This document shows positions 63,277-64,000 of a stretch of 64,000 bases of DNA, piece after piece. Within the stretch, counting starts at the first letter, position 1. Each line of letters begins with the position of its first letter. The notes below the pieces were generated by a model, which saw nothing but the letters and a program-made list of their open reading frames with translations, did no database searches and was not told the origin of the DNA. Both the position numbers and the translations under genes were made by a program. The stretch is from Ophiosphaerella korrae (taxonomy: Eukaryota > Ascomycota > Dothideomycetes > Pleosporales > Phaeosphaeriaceae): NCBI GenBank assembly GCA_028456385.1, contig JALNQF010000159.1:1-64000 (forward strand), in the 5' to 3' direction.

Positions 63277-64000
63277 ATAGTAGTTTCTTCTATTATAGAA
63301 CTAGTACTATAAGATTTCTTTAACTTTTTATTCTTTTTATTCTCTATACGTATCTACTTTATACACTAGTAGTTCTACTTCTTATAGTACTTTTTCTAGT
63401 AGTACTACGTAGAATATTAGGTATATTCTTATCTTATCTAGTAGCTTAAATTTAAATATAACTAGTATAACTTCTTTTTTAATCTTGTATAGTCTTATCT
63501 TAACGTAATCTAGTTTAGATTTTAATTGTTTACTTTTAATATTTTTGCGTACTAACTATACTTTTTCTCTCTCTCTAAATTAAAGTCTTTCTTAGTATTT
63601 TCTATTATAGTACTTTATTATTTAATCTTATAGGAATTCTACGTCTTATTATAGCTAATTATATATTTCTTTAAGTTTATTTATAAAGTTTTCTCCTCTT
63701 AGAGACTAAAATACTTAGAATCTTAGTATCTAGTATATATTTAGGTTAAATCTATAATTTACAAAGAAGAGTAATACTCTTATTACTATATTCTTTACGC
63801 TATTATATACTAACTATACTATAGGTAATAACTATACCTAATTATTCTAGTTATAGTTAAGGTAGTATCTTAAGTATTGTTCTACTATTTAGTTTATACG
63901 TTCTAATTATTTATCTATTTATAAGTAGTATACTATTAATATTATATACTAGATTCTTATTTATACTATTATTATTCTCTATAATTTTAATATAAATCTT

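Larger units (their letters stand above)
61776..64000 (-). mobile_element. Gypsy element H, partial (right end outside the window)
   Basis: The left LTR is 61776-62227 (452 bp, TATAATAGG..TATAACA), preceded by a candidate TSD half AGATA. A pyrimidine run CTATTCCCTCC at 62228-62238 is the polypurine tract, so minus-strand. The following sequence matches the 3-prime parts of A, C and E: untranslated region, then a chromodomain region (about 62940-63340, interrupted by a 226-bp insertion), then the C-terminal integrase region. The other LTR is not in the window. Confidence 0.85.

Overview
This is a filamentous ascomycete (Pezizomycotina-type) nuclear window. The evidence is short phase-compatible GT..AG introns of about 48-61 nt, fungal signalling-protein architectures, chromodomain Ty3/Gypsy retrotransposons, Fot1/pogo-like DNA transposons, and pervasive repeat-induced point mutation (RIP: C-to-T and G-to-A, extreme TpA richness, TGG/CAG/CAA codons turned into stops). 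The species cannot be named from the sequence.

Region 1, 1 to about 10.2 kb, has normal composition and holds the live genes. At the left edge a minus-strand gene for a small secreted protein runs off the window. A poorly preserved ankyrin-like relic lies near 1.9-2.3 kb. Then comes a divergent pair separated by 514 bp. On the minus strand (7787-3019) I reconstruct a six-exon gene for a protein of about 1499 residues: an N-terminal kinase with intact catalytic residues, an ankyrin-repeat block, and a C-terminal pseudokinase. On the plus strand (8302-10159) a two-exon gene encodes a 601-residue protein: an N-terminal HeLo-like (prion-inhibition/cell-death) domain followed by a pseudokinase with both catalytic aspartates replaced. 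The pair resembles, in domain grammar only, the RIPK (kinase plus ankyrin) and MLKL (four-helix bundle plus pseudokinase) partners of animal necroptosis. It is the most promising candidate system in the window.

Region 2, about 10.2 to 64 kb, is an AT-rich nested transposon island with no intact gene. A 1.86-kb pogo-like element (Fb1, 11390-31489) was inflated to 20 kb by a second pogo-like element (Fa1, 11815-28203), itself holding two full-length Gypsy elements (A 12313-19808, C 20571-27595), with a solo LTR (17582-18011) inside A. A further pogo-like copy (Fa3, 28735-30582) sits elsewhere in Fb1. Next come Gypsy element B (32366-39423), a RIP-damaged coding relic for a probable membrane protein (about 39.9-42.2 kb), and Gypsy element E (43654-61374) holding Fa2 (43749-45599, in its 5-prime LTR region), Fb2 (49684-51532) and Gypsy element G (52284-59286). 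A last Gypsy element, H (61776 onward), runs off the right end.

Every nested boundary is supported by target-site duplications and by an uninterrupted related sequence elsewhere in the same window. Polypurine tracts next to one LTR give strand: A, C, E and H are minus; B and G are plus. The 3-prime end of the HeLo gene lies only about 1.2 kb from the first transposon, so the gene pair sits at the edge of probable heterochromatin.
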